Assembly (NCBI RefSeq): GCF_900103585.1
Contig: NZ_FNHV01000011.1
Coordinates: 128,280-192,279 of the forward strand
Source of the DNA: Streptomyces sp. cf386
GTDB taxonomy: Bacteria > Actinomycetota > Actinomycetes > Streptomycetales > Streptomycetaceae
Length of the DNA: 64,000 nt
Direction: 5' to 3'
Shown here: piece by piece, positions 17,501-25,842 of the stretch
How positions within the stretch are numbered: the first letter of the stretch is position 1
Layout of the letters: each line of letters opens with the position of its first letter
Translations under genes and position numbers: made by a program
The notes under the pieces: model-generated
What the model was told of the DNA's origin: nothing
What the model saw: the letters and a program-made list of their open reading frames with translations, nothing else
The model's database searches: none

Positions 17501-18968
17501 GCGCGAACTCCTCGAGGAGGCACTGCACTTCTATGAACTAGCGCCTCCGCTGGAGGACGAGAAAATACCCGCTCCCTACTGGCCGGCCGCCCCGGACACC
17601 AAGCGGAGGCCGTTGGACCTCCTGCCCGGCCTGACGGCCATGTTCAACCTCTCCAACGAGGGGGCGGCCCGCTGCACCCAACACTTCCACCGCGACCCCG
17701 CCGACGTCATCCGTACGACCGCGCTCGGTCCCTACAGCTGGGCCAGGACGGTCCGTGCCCTCGCCGAGACAGTCGCCGACCGCGACCTGCCACGGGCCGT
17801 CGGGCTCGTGCGCTCCCTCCTCGACGGTGGAGAGCGGGCGATCGGCCTGGCCGCGGTGTTCCGAACGGCGGCGGAGGCCCCCTACAGTCCGGCCGGAGTC
17901 CGCCTGTGCGAGGAGCTCCGAGACGAACTCTACGAGGCGCTCGCCGATCTGGAGCGTTTCGAGTGGCCGCACCGCGAGGGTGCGGGACAGGACCTCGACG
18001 CCGATCAACGCGCCTGGGCGTACCTGCGCCCCGATCACCGGACCAGGTTCGAAGTCGCCGTCCGGGTCTTCCCGTACCTGCCTGACACCATGGAGCTGCT
18101 CGAACAGAACGGTACGACCTACCTGGCCTTCGCCCTCCAGATGGCCATGTGCACCTGGGCGTCGACGAAGTACGCGGACATGGAGCTGCGCGGAGCGCCT
18201 CCCCACCCGGAACTCCTGGGGATCCACGAGAGAACACTCAGCCCGTTCTGGCTGCCGGGCAACGACAGCATGCTGGTGGACCTGACGCGCGCGATGGCGA
18301 CGTACGAGGACTTCCGTGCCGACGGTGCCACCGGCAACGGCGGCTTTCTCCCACCGCTCGTGATCCCCAAGGACTCGGTGTACGCAGGTGTGGTCGACCT
18401 GCTGGCCTCGCTGGCGGATGACGGAGTGACCCGTGCCTTCGCGGACCGGGTCCGCACTCTGCTGAGCGGCGAACGCCTGCCCGCTGCCGCCGGGTTGGTC
18501 GCTTTCGCCGCGGAGCACCTGCCGGAGGACGAGCGGATCCGTGAACTCGCGGACGACATCGTCTCCGCGACGGCGGACCGCACACCCGCGACCCGGGCCG
18601 TCACACTGGCGGAACTCGCGGTGTGCCCCGCCCTGGCCGGGGCGGTCGACCCCGTCGAGCTGATGACGGAGACCCTTCGGCTCCCTGTGCGCCCCACCGA
18701 GCGCTGGGTACCCGGTGAGGTGCTCGCCAAGCTCTTCCCGATCCTCGTGACCCGGCACCCCGCAGCCGCCCTGCGCCTGCTCTACGACTGCCTGGCGGAG
18801 AGCTGGGAGGCAGCGATGACCCAGCTCGAGTACGCCGCGGTGCCTCTCATCGACACCCTCGGCACCGACGCCGCCGAGCTCCTGCACGGCTCGATCCGCC
18901 GCGCGCTGGAGTGCGCCTCCCTCGACGGCACCGTTCCGCCCGCCGTGGACGGTGTCCAGATGACGTAG
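14526..18968 (+). CDS. Large STAND (NACHT-like) P-loop NTPase with helical repeats
   Basis: This 1480-residue protein begins almost directly with the NTPase. Walker A is GEPGAGKTS at 49–57 and Walker B is IVILLDALDEL, with the key Asp at 206. The sensor segment is MTSRPH at 238–243, and a winged-helix-like end carries FYHSSIGEFL near 440. The remaining thousand residues are Leu/Ala/Arg-rich helices with no recognisable enzyme motif, probably alpha-solenoid repeats that sense a ligand. There is no N-terminal effector domain, so the effector is either the coupled cyclase-like protein or elsewhere. The GTG start overlaps the previous stop in GTGA. By analogy with STAND antiphage and self/non-self proteins it may be an oligomerising immune sensor; this is inference. 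Confidence 0.85.
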   Translation: MTARAGTDRAFEDVVRARTEADFVERQWLYDRVEQGLEAQDGQYVLVTGEPGAGKTSVLAGLARNHPNWLRYFVRQDSRTPLVGGDIQSFLLSTGHQLARLHPEIFRPERLEIVVRQHIETVEAGGLAVGIRIDDLTVSPFCQTAALVLDQEITTVAGAVSAVEINTAGLEPRLLEPDNLAQLALIQPAEVLLREDPSARIVILLDALDELAGKRETATLLEWLAHGPELPPNLSIVMTSRPHSALGPLRSARDGRISEIAIDPGARQVFDDLLDYADRALGTAPVTTAVTAAGLVPDRFRRDIAHRAAGNFLYLSSYARALADAVERADESQTTRLLGLEGLPQGLAGLYAFFVDSARSHVARLGMVEIRDPLGPEDRLTSPWEGVGRRILAVLTVAREPLTAAKLAELGGIRVWPSTVDEVLARLRWLLAPHSDRFSFYHSSIGEFLGDEQTSRRHPECSVDVLEWHERIVRHYRGTAASWSALDWNTVDRYGLAHLAEHLTRCRAQVANEAADLVCPGLRVAARTTFGSDRHFLRLVDLVADRAVESLPLASGLPTVLYLGVVRRQILRSTRRVNPEILGLMARLGRVEEALEHMSAQAPSLEQVEAMLEILRHAPPGENGPGREELLELLVEKTLAVPPHHAPNGHWSRSLHAAMLTAQELAPHDLRRALRLWDRAREAVQHLCRHDEAPDPIHRAAAVAASDTGEARALIESMHTVRADDYLDLAARTEPEAVPDLLLRAEASLPTDRRARLRLLAVLAVAWAPLARSEAERLLAVLGAEAERAAGAGAEADHEVVTGLVDAASALAASDRETAHHLMERLDATLVNGRGSSLRAAELWADWGRPDRARRLLGRLMETDSLTTRIGVGKVLRGFAPDEALRMLEKARAEIPPATAFHDDMARGDRDRDLQSLALAWVDFDLGQAAKVAREIANVWGTGDIPGQFEYITEEDFITKMATAGMTFRGDRHVALAQIAHRHLDAGGTGEARELLEEALHFYELAPPLEDEKIPAPYWPAAPDTKRRPLDLLPGLTAMFNLSNEGAARCTQHFHRDPADVIRTTALGPYSWARTVRALAETVADRDLPRAVGLVRSLLDGGERAIGLAAVFRTAAEAPYSPAGVRLCEELRDELYEALADLERFEWPHREGAGQDLDADQRAWAYLRPDHRTRFEVAVRVFPYLPDTMELLEQNGTTYLAFALQMAMCTWASTKYADMELRGAPPHPELLGIHERTLSPFWLPGNDSMLVDLTRAMATYEDFRADGATGNGGFLPPLVIPKDSVYAGVVDLLASLADDGVTRAFADRVRTLLSGERLPAAAGLVAFAAEHLPEDERIRELADDIVSATADRTPATRAVTLAELAVCPALAGAVDPVELMTETLRLPVRPTERWVPGEVLAKLFPILVTRHPAAALRLLYDCLAESWEAAMTQLEYAAVPLIDTLGTDAAELLHGSIRRALECASLDGTVPPAVDGVQMT

Positions 18969-19006
18969 ACGACAAGCGCGGAGGACCGACAGCACGAACA
19001 ACAAGA

Positions 19007-19036
19007 AACCCCAGGTCAGTGGCCTGACCTGGGGTT
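19007..19036 (-). terminator. Terminator of the tRNA-Thr gene
   Basis: AACCCCAGGTCA (19007–19018) pairs perfectly with TGACCTGGGGTT (19025–19036), a 12-bp stem with a 6-base loop. Read on the minus strand it follows the tRNA by nine bases and is followed by a T-rich stretch, the normal form of a Streptomyces tRNA terminator. It may also stop the STAND operon coming from the left. Confidence 0.85.
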
Positions 19037-19044
19037 CAAAGAAG

Positions 19045-19118
19045 AGCCGCCTTCGGGATTCGAACCCGAGACCTACGCATTACGAGTGCGTTGCTCTGGC
19101 CATCTGAGCTAAGGCGGC
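19045..19118 (-). tRNA. tRNA-Thr (anticodon CGU)
   Basis: A complete 74-base cloverleaf: acceptor GCCGCCT/AGGCGGC, D arm GCTC/GAGC, anticodon stem ACGCA/TGCGT around the loop CTCGTAA (anticodon CGT, Thr codon ACG), T arm TCGGG-TTCGAAT-CCCGA and discriminator T. No CCA is encoded. Its 3' end faces the STAND operon, the side on which integrating elements usually insert. Confidence 0.97.
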
Positions 19119-19238
19119 GCGCCGTCCACACTATGGTGCGATCAGCAACGTCGGTAAGTCTACACAGTTTCTGGAGTGCCCCGTACCAGCCCCTGACCGG
19201 CCCCGGAGTCCACCCTCCGGGGCCGTCCGCACCAGCTC

Positions 19239-20885
19239 TCAGCAGCGCTTCTCACGGGTGGGCGGCGTGCCCCGCAGGAGATACGCGTTGATCGTGTTGT
19301 CGACGCACTTGCTGCCCCGCCCGTACGCCGTGTGGCCGTCCCCCTCGTAGGTGACGAGGCGGGCCGAGGAGAGTTGGCGGGAGAGGGCCTGGGCCCAGCG
19401 GTACGGGGTCGCCGGGTCGCGGGTGGTGCCGACCACGACGATGGGGGCCGCGCCCTTCGCCTCGATGCGCTGCGGCTCGCCCGTCGCGGCCACCGGCCAG
19501 TACGCGCAGTTCAGGGTGGCCCAGGCGAGGCCCTCGCCGAAGACGGGGGACGCCTTCTCGAAGGCGGGGAGGGATGCGCGGACCTCGTCGGGGGTGGCGA
19601 AGGCCGGCGGGAGGTCCAGGCAGTTGACGGCCGCGTTGGCGAACATCAGGTTGGTGTAGTCGCCGTCGGCGTCGCGCTCGTAGTAGCTGTCGGAGAGGGC
19701 GAGCAGGCCCGCGCCGTCGTTCTTCTCCATCGCCTCGGAGAGGGCGTCGCGCAGTTGGCTCCAGGCCCCCTCGTCGTACATCGCCGCGATCACGCCGGTC
19801 GTGGCGAGGGATTCGCCGAGCCTACGGCCGTCCGGGTCGCCGGTCGGGACGGGCTTCGCGTCGAGCTTCCGGAAGAAGGACTTGAGGTTCCTGCCGACCT
19901 GGGCGGCCTTGGTGCCGAGCGGGCAGTCCGACTGCCGCACGCAGTCCCGCGCGAACGCCTGGAACGCCGTCTCGAAGCCCGCCGTCTGGTCGAGGTTCAT
20001 CCTGCGGGCGGGCAGGGAGGGGTCCATCGCGCCGTCCAGGACGAGCCTGCCCACCCGGTTCGGGAAGAGCCCGGCGTACGTCGCCCCGAGGAAGGTGCCG
20101 TACGACGCCCCCACGTATGTCAGCTTCTTGTCACCCAGCGCCGCCCGCAGGATGTCCATGTCCCGGGCCGCCTCGGCGGTGGAGAGGTGGCGCAGGACGT
20201 CGGGCGAGTCCGCTCCGCAGCCCTCCGCGAACTTCTTGTACGCGCCGACCAGTTCCTCGGTCTCCTTCTCGTCGTCGGGCGTGAAGTCCGTCTGCGTGTA
20301 GCGGTCCATCGCCCGCCCGTTGAGACATTCGACGGGCTCGCTGCGGGCGACTCCGCGCGGGTCGACCGCGACCATGTCGTAGCGGGCGCGGACGCCGGCC
20401 GGGTAGCCGATCGCCGCGTACTGCTGGAGGTAGCCGATCGCCGAGCCGCCCGGGCCGCCCGGGTTCACGAGCAGCGAACCGAGCCGCTCGCCCGGCCCCG
20501 TCGCCTTCTTGCGGGCCACGGCGAGGCGGATGCTGTCGCCGTCCGGCTCCGTGTAGTCGAGCGGCGCCCGCATCGTGGCGCACTGGAAGCCGGGCGCCCC
20601 GCAGCTGCGCCAGTTCAGCTTCTGCCCGTAGTACGGCGCGAGCGCGGCCGGCGTCGACCGCGGCAGCGCGGCCAGAGCCGCCTCGGCCGCCGGGCTTCCC
20701 GAGTGCGTCGACCCACCGGAGGTGCAGGCGGAGACGAGCAGCGTGGCTGCGGCGAGGAGGGCGCCGAAGGTACGGGTCCGCCGGGAGACCGAACGGTCGC
20801 CGCCATGGCTGCGGTGGGTGCTTGTGCGGCCGTGCCCGGTCGGGCTCGCGCCCGGGCTGACTGGAGAGCTGCGCCTGGTGTACAT
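19239..20885 (-). CDS. Secreted tripeptidyl-aminopeptidase-like hydrolase
   Basis: This alpha/beta hydrolase of the Streptomyces SlpD/SlpE/tripeptidyl aminopeptidase group has about 548 residues. A hydrophobic signal ends in a lipobox-like LLVSAC, so it is probably a lipoprotein; the RR before it would also allow Tat export. NPGGPGGSA is the family oxyanion block, the nucleophile is in GASYGTFLG, and the C-terminal GDGHTAYGRGSKCVD segment holds the catalytic His. The Cys pairs in the lid are typical. The ATG at 20885 was chosen as the closest start giving a plausible n-region; an ATG 16 codons upstream is possible. It releases short peptides from protein N-termini in characterised relatives. 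Confidence 0.85.
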   Translation of the reverse strand: MYTRRSSPVSPGASPTGHGRTSTHRSHGGDRSVSRRTRTFGALLAAATLLVSACTSGGSTHSGSPAAEAALAALPRSTPAALAPYYGQKLNWRSCGAPGFQCATMRAPLDYTEPDGDSIRLAVARKKATGPGERLGSLLVNPGGPGGSAIGYLQQYAAIGYPAGVRARYDMVAVDPRGVARSEPVECLNGRAMDRYTQTDFTPDDEKETEELVGAYKKFAEGCGADSPDVLRHLSTAEAARDMDILRAALGDKKLTYVGASYGTFLGATYAGLFPNRVGRLVLDGAMDPSLPARRMNLDQTAGFETAFQAFARDCVRQSDCPLGTKAAQVGRNLKSFFRKLDAKPVPTGDPDGRRLGESLATTGVIAAMYDEGAWSQLRDALSEAMEKNDGAGLLALSDSYYERDADGDYTNLMFANAAVNCLDLPPAFATPDEVRASLPAFEKASPVFGEGLAWATLNCAYWPVAATGEPQRIEAKGAAPIVVVGTTRDPATPYRWAQALSRQLSSARLVTYEGDGHTAYGRGSKCVDNTINAYLLRGTPPTREKRC

Positions 20886-21054
20886 CAGGCGAGCGTAACT
20901 CTGTGCAGTGGTTTGGATGCGTTGTGTGCGCATCGTGGCTCGTACGAGTTACATGGTCAACCGAGCTGCAGGGTCGAACGACAACGAGCCGCATGGCCGA
21001 TCGAGCCGCACGGTCAATGTGCCGCGGCGCGACTCGGCCCGCTCGCGGAGCGAC

Positions 21055-22260
21055 TCAGCCCGCTCTGAGAGCCATCGTCATCGCCTCCACCGCCAGCAGC
21101 GGCGCCACATTGCGGTCGAGCGCGTCGCGGCAGGCGGCGATCGCCTCGATGCGGCGGAGCGTCGCCTCCGGGGCGCTGTCGCGGGCGAGGCGGTCCAGGG
21201 CGTCCTCGGCGTCGGTGTTGGCGAGAGCGATGCGGGTGCCGAGCTGGAGGGCCAGGACGTCTCGGTAGAAGGCGGTGAGGTCGGTCAGCGCGAGGTCGAG
21301 GCTGTCGCGCTGCGTCCGCGTACGGCGCCGCTTCTGCTTGTCCTCCAGCTCCTTCATCACGCCCGCCGTGCCGCGCGGCATCCTGCCGCCCTGAGCCGCG
21401 CCCAGGGCCGCCTTCAGCTCCTCGGTCTCCTTGACGTCGATCTCCTCGGCGAGCTGCTTGGCGTCCTCCGAGGCGGCGTCGACGAGCTCTTGGGCGGCCT
21501 TGAGACAGCCGCCGACGTCACCGACCCTCAGGGGCAGCTTGAGCACGGCGGCCCGGCGCTCGCGGGCGGCCGGGTCGGTGGCCAGGCGGCGGGCCCGGTC
21601 GACGTGCCCCTGTGTCGCGCGGGCCGCCGCCGCTGCGACGTCGGGCTCGATGCCTTCGCGTCGTACGAGCATGTCGGCGACGGCGTCGACCGAGGGCGTC
21701 CGCAGGTTCAGGTGGCGGCAGCGGGAGCGGATGGTGGGCAGGACGTCCTCGATGGAGGGGGCGCAGAGCAGCCAGACCGTGCGGGGAGCGGGCTCCTCCA
21801 CGGCCTTCAGCACGGCGTTCGCGGACTTCTCGTTCAGCCGCTCGGCGTCCTCGACGAGGATGACCTGCCAGCGGCCGTTCGCCGGCGAGGTGAACGACTT
21901 GCGGACGGTGTCGCGCATGTCGTCGGCGAGGATCTGGGTGCCGACGGCGGCGACGGTGGTGACGTCGGCGTGCGTACCCACCAGCGCCGTATGGCATCCG
22001 TCGCAGAAGCCGCATCCGGGGGCACCGCCGAGCGCACGGTCGGGGCTGACGCACTGCAACGCGGCGGCGAAGGCCCGCGCCGCCTGGTTCCGGCCCGCCC
22101 CGGGTGGCCCGGTGAACAACCACGCGTGCGTCATCTTGGACGCCTCGGGGAGCGGTGCGTCGGTGGCGACGGCGGTGACGAGGGCGTCGGCGTCCCGAGC
22201 GGCAGCGCCCAGCTGCTCACTGACCCGCTCCTGCCCCACGAGGTCGTCCCACACGGTCAT
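21055..22260 (-). CDS. holB: DNA polymerase III delta prime subunit
   Basis: This is a clamp-loader subunit of the replicative polymerase (AAA+ fold, 401 residues). The family pattern is clear: LVGQERV at the start, the P-loop GPPGAGRNQAAR near residues 50–61, the zinc-binding Cys cluster CGFCDGCHTA, the VEDAERLNEKSANAVLKAVE block that replaces a canonical Walker B, and the SRCRHLNLR sensor. The P-loop has Arg-Asn where ATP-hydrolysing members have Lys-Thr/Ser, as expected for a delta prime that does not hydrolyse ATP. It lies directly downstream of the tmk fusion gene on the same strand, the usual tmk–holB order. Confidence 0.92.
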   Translation of the reverse strand: MTVWDDLVGQERVSEQLGAAARDADALVTAVATDAPLPEASKMTHAWLFTGPPGAGRNQAARAFAAALQCVSPDRALGGAPGCGFCDGCHTALVGTHADVTTVAAVGTQILADDMRDTVRKSFTSPANGRWQVILVEDAERLNEKSANAVLKAVEEPAPRTVWLLCAPSIEDVLPTIRSRCRHLNLRTPSVDAVADMLVRREGIEPDVAAAAARATQGHVDRARRLATDPAARERRAAVLKLPLRVGDVGGCLKAAQELVDAASEDAKQLAEEIDVKETEELKAALGAAQGGRMPRGTAGVMKELEDKQKRRRTRTQRDSLDLALTDLTAFYRDVLALQLGTRIALANTDAEDALDRLARDSAPEATLRRIEAIAACRDALDRNVAPLLAVEAMTMALRAG

Positions 22261-22381
22261 GGGTCACGCCGCCTTTCGTCACACTCCGCCTTGCCCGATC
22301 CATTGTGCGGGGCGGCACTGACAACCGGGGTCGGGTGGCCTTGCGCAGCCGGCTCGGGCGGCCCGTGTCCGGAACCGGACT

Positions 22382-25300
22382 TCAGCCCCGCCGACCCCGC
22401 CCCCGGCCGCCCTCGTCGCCGTACTCGTCCTCATGCGGGCCCAGCAGCTCGTCCGCCAACGTCGGCAGATCGTCCAGCGGCGTCTCCTCGGCCCAGTCGG
22501 AGCGAGCCCTGCGCCGTGGCGCCCCCGCCTCGTCGACCTGAGGAAGCTCACGCGTACGGTCCTCGTCCCGGAAGAGCCCCCGCGGAACCCGGTCCGCGGG
22601 CCCCTCCCCCGACACGGGAGGCAGCACCGCCGTCTCGTCCGCGGCACCCGGAGGAACGGGCGGGAGCACAGCCGTCTCATCGGCCGCACCAGGGGCGACA
22701 GGCGGGAGCACAGCCGTCTCGTCGGCCGCACCCGGCGGCACCGGCGGCAGCACCGCCGTCTCGTCCGCCGCTCCCGAAGGCGCCGGCGGCTGCGGCAGCT
22801 TCGCCGTCACCTCGGACTCGGACTCCCCGGCAGCACGGCCACCGGAAGACCGCTCACCGCCCGCCTCCCGCCGGTCCTCGTCACGCACCGGCCGCAACAC
22901 AGTCGTCTCATCCGACGCCCCACCGGGCACCTGCCCCGGCGTCACCACCGGCGTAGGCACGGTCAGCGCCTCCCCGGCGGCAGCCCCGGCCGCAGGACCC
23001 GCCGGCTTCGGACCCGCCTCCGCCGCGGCAGCCGCCTGCTCCGCCAGCCGTCGGGCCTCCTCGGCCCGCAGCAGAGCCTCCTCGGCCTTGCGCTGCTTCT
23101 CCAGGCGTCGTGCCTCGGCCTCGGCGTGAATGCGGGCCTCTTCCTCGGCCTGCTTGCGGCGCCGTTCCTCCTCGGCCTTGCGGCGTGCCTCTTCCTCGGC
23201 GCGCACCTTTTCCTCCGCGAGGAGCCGCTGCCGCTCCTCCTCGGCACGCCGACGCGCTTCCTCGGCCCGCAGCCGGGCCTCCTCCGCCTGCCGTTCGGCC
23301 TCGCGCCGCTGCGCCTCCTCCAGCTCGCGCCGCTTGCGCTCCTCCTCCTCGGCGCGCAGCCGGGCGAGCTGCTCCTGGCGCTCGCGCTCCAGGCGCTCCT
23401 CCTCGGCCTTGCGGGCGGCCTCTTCCTCGGCCTTGCGGCGGGCCTCCTCCTCGGCCTTGCGGCGCGCTTCCTCCTGCGCCTGGATCTCCGCCTCGGACAG
23501 TGGCAGCATCTGGTCGAGCCGGTGCCGGATGACCGTCGTCACGCCCTCCGGCTCCTGGCCCGCGTCCACCACCAGGTACCGGCCGGGGTCGGACGCGGCC
23601 AGCGTCAGGAAGCCGGAGCGCACGCGCGTGTGGAACTCGGCCGGCTCCGACTCCAGCCGGTCCGGCGCCTCGGTGAACCGCTCGCGGGCGACCTCCGGCG
23701 AGACGTCGAGCAGCACGGTCAGATGCGGGGCGAGTCCGTTCGTCGCCCAGCGGTTGATCCGGGCGATCTCGGTCGGGGACAGGTCACGTCCCGCTCCCTG
23801 GTACGCCACCGAGGAGTCGACGTACCGGTCCGAGATCACGACCGCGCCGCGCTCCAGCGCCGGCCGGACCACCGTGTCCACGTGCTCCGCGCGGTCCGCC
23901 GCGTACAGCAGCGCCTCCGCCCGGTGCGACAGCCCCGCGCTCGACACGTCCAGCAGGATCGACCGCAGCCGCTTGCCGACCGGCGTCGCCCCGGGCTCGC
24001 GCGTGACCACGACCTCGTGGCCCTTGCCGCGGATCCACTCGGCGAGCGCCTCGGCCTGGGTGGACTTCCCGGCGCCGTCGCCGCCCTCCAGGGCGATGAA
24101 GAAACCGGAGGTCGCGGGCACCTGCTCGGGGTCGTCGCCACCGAGCACCGCGTCCCGCAGGTCCTGCCGCAGCGGTACGCCGGAGCGGTCGTCGACCTTG
24201 GCCAGCACCAGCGCGGCCACCGGCAGCAGCAGCGCCCCGACCAGCATCAGCGTGAACGCGGCGCCGCCGTGCGCGAAGAGGAACTTGCCGCTCTCCAGCC
24301 GGTGCGGCCCGATGAGCGCGGCCACCAGCGGCGCGATCACCGCGCCGAGCGCCACGCAGACCCGTGCGACCGCGTGCAGATGCTCCGTCGTCCGCGCCCG
24401 CCGGAATTCCTCGGCCTCCTGATCCAGCAGGGTGTGCCCGGTGTTGGCGGCCACGCCCGCGCCGATCCCGGCCAGCGCGATGATCAGCAGCACGGTGGTG
24501 ACGTCCGGGACGAGGCCGGCGGCCAGCAGCGCCACGCCGGTGAGGGCGATCGCCAGCGCCAGCAGCCGTCGCCGCGACAGCGCGGGCAGCACGGAGGGCG
24601 CCTTACGGATGCCGACGACCACGCCACCGGTCAGCGCGAGCACCAGCAGGCCGTACAGCACCGGCCCGCCGCCCAGGTCCTTGGCGTGCAGCACGGCCAC
24701 GGCGACCGCGGCGGACACCGCCCCGGTGACGGCCGCGCACGCCGTCACCAGCAGCGGGATCGCGCCGGTACGGCCCTTGTCGACGCCCGAGCCGGTCTTC
24801 GGCCGGCGCAGCCCCTCGAGCGGCGACCGCGCGCGCGGGGTGCGCGTGTCGGGCAGCTCCAGGAAGATCAGCACGGACAGGGACGCGGCGAACAGACCGG
24901 CCGCGACATACGACGCGAGGGCCGCCTGGTGCTGCTCGAACCAGTCGAGCCCGGCACCGAGCAGGTTGTTGAGCAGGGCAGCGACGACGAGTGCGGCGGC
25001 GGCCAGCGGGATCGCCACGAAGCCCGTACGCAGCGACAGGCGGCGCAGGGCGTCCATGTGGTCCGGTAGCGGTCGTACCGTCGCGCCCTCCGGCGGCGGG
25101 GGCGGCAGCAGCGCGGGCGCCGCGCTCTCCCGGCACACCGTCCAGAAACGCTCGGCGACGCCGGTCACGAAGACGGTGACCAAGAGAACGGCCAGCGCGT
25201 TGTCCGGCGTCCAGTCGATCCACAGGGGCGCGACGATCAGCAGGCCGACCCGCAGGCCGTCCGCGCCGACCATGGTCCAGCGCCGGTCGAGCGGGCCCTC

Positions 25301-25630
25301 CTGGGAGGTGAGCGATGTCAGGGGGCCCAGGAGTACGGCGCCGAAGAGCAGCGTGGCCAGGATGCGCACACCGAAGACGGTCGCCACTGCGAACGCCACG
25401 CCCCGGTACCCACCGCCGAACGACCCCTCCGCGATCGCCGCCTGAAGTGCCAGCAGAACCAGCACAAGAAGGGCGAGGATGTCGCCGACACCGCCCACCA
25501 GCTGCGCGCTCCAGAGCCGCTTGAGCTGCGGTCGGCGCAGGAGGGCGCGGACGGCACGCTCGCGGGAGTCCGCGGCCAGGGAGTCGTCGGGGGCAGTGTC
25601 TTGAGCCGTTGTCTGCTCGGCACGGGTCAT
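22382..25630 (-). CDS. tmk: Membrane/thymidylate kinase fusion with coiled-coil tail
   Basis: This 1082-residue fusion is peculiar to Streptomyces and relatives. Residues about 35–500 form a 12-span MFS-like membrane domain. Residues about 520–720 are a complete dTMP kinase: P-loop ALEGGDGAGKSTQ, REPGATPVGK, DRYVDSSVAYQGAGRDL and the LDVSPEVARER lid region. After that comes an about 170-residue EEARRKAEE-type charged coiled coil, then a disordered tail with four copies of a 14-residue GAADETAVLPPV-containing unit. The kinase makes dTDP for DNA synthesis; the other parts have no known function and would tether the enzyme to the membrane. The adjacent holB and topA fit a DNA-metabolism neighbourhood. 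Confidence 0.93.
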   Translation of the reverse strand: MTRAEQTTAQDTAPDDSLAADSRERAVRALLRRPQLKRLWSAQLVGGVGDILALLVLVLLALQAAIAEGSFGGGYRGVAFAVATVFGVRILATLLFGAVLLGPLTSLTSQEGPLDRRWTMVGADGLRVGLLIVAPLWIDWTPDNALAVLLVTVFVTGVAERFWTVCRESAAPALLPPPPPEGATVRPLPDHMDALRRLSLRTGFVAIPLAAAALVVAALLNNLLGAGLDWFEQHQAALASYVAAGLFAASLSVLIFLELPDTRTPRARSPLEGLRRPKTGSGVDKGRTGAIPLLVTACAAVTGAVSAAVAVAVLHAKDLGGGPVLYGLLVLALTGGVVVGIRKAPSVLPALSRRRLLALAIALTGVALLAAGLVPDVTTVLLIIALAGIGAGVAANTGHTLLDQEAEEFRRARTTEHLHAVARVCVALGAVIAPLVAALIGPHRLESGKFLFAHGGAAFTLMLVGALLLPVAALVLAKVDDRSGVPLRQDLRDAVLGGDDPEQVPATSGFFIALEGGDGAGKSTQAEALAEWIRGKGHEVVVTREPGATPVGKRLRSILLDVSSAGLSHRAEALLYAADRAEHVDTVVRPALERGAVVISDRYVDSSVAYQGAGRDLSPTEIARINRWATNGLAPHLTVLLDVSPEVARERFTEAPDRLESEPAEFHTRVRSGFLTLAASDPGRYLVVDAGQEPEGVTTVIRHRLDQMLPLSEAEIQAQEEARRKAEEEARRKAEEEAARKAEEERLERERQEQLARLRAEEEERKRRELEEAQRREAERQAEEARLRAEEARRRAEEERQRLLAEEKVRAEEEARRKAEEERRRKQAEEEARIHAEAEARRLEKQRKAEEALLRAEEARRLAEQAAAAAEAGPKPAGPAAGAAAGEALTVPTPVVTPGQVPGGASDETTVLRPVRDEDRREAGGERSSGGRAAGESESEVTAKLPQPPAPSGAADETAVLPPVPPGAADETAVLPPVAPGAADETAVLPPVPPGAADETAVLPPVSGEGPADRVPRGLFRDEDRTRELPQVDEAGAPRRRARSDWAEETPLDDLPTLADELLGPHEDEYGDEGGRGRGRRG
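22615..22775. repeat. Four 42-base tandem repeats inside tmk
   Basis: These four near-identical units encode GAADETAVLPPV plus two variable residues (PP, AP, PP, SG). The bases differ mostly at third positions, so the peptide is conserved more tightly than the DNA. This suggests selection on the acidic/proline-rich motif or recent unit exchange. Confidence 0.85.
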
Positions 25631-25734
25631 GCTTTCAGCCTATCGGGACCCACCGACAGCCCGGCGGGCGCGCCCGAACGCACGCACGACCCGACACCAA
25701 ACTGATGCCGAGGCGTTCGTTTTGCGAACCGGAA

Positions 25735-25772
25735 GTGAAGAACCGGAACGTCAACCGGCCTCCATAAGAACC
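25735..25772. repeat. Dispersed element upstream of tmk (copy 1)
   Basis: The pieces GTGAAGAACCGG and AACCGGCCTCCATA, followed by GAAC, recur almost exactly at 45986–46019. Here they are separated by six bases (AACGTC), there by a single C. Both copies lie upstream of minus-strand genes (tmk here, the CpaE-like gene there). It could be a shared operator or a miniature mobile or repeat sequence. Confidence 0.65.
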
Positions 25773-25842
25773 AGTTTGGTCCTCACGGAGACCGGTCGGC
25801 CCTCGTGATGAGGGCGGTTCAGCCGTCTGGAAAGGGGCTGGT

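Noticed and set aside
1-19044. Attachment-site duplicate of the tRNA-Thr 3' end
   Set aside because: No second copy of the T-arm/acceptor sequence was noticed in the window; an island border could lie further left.
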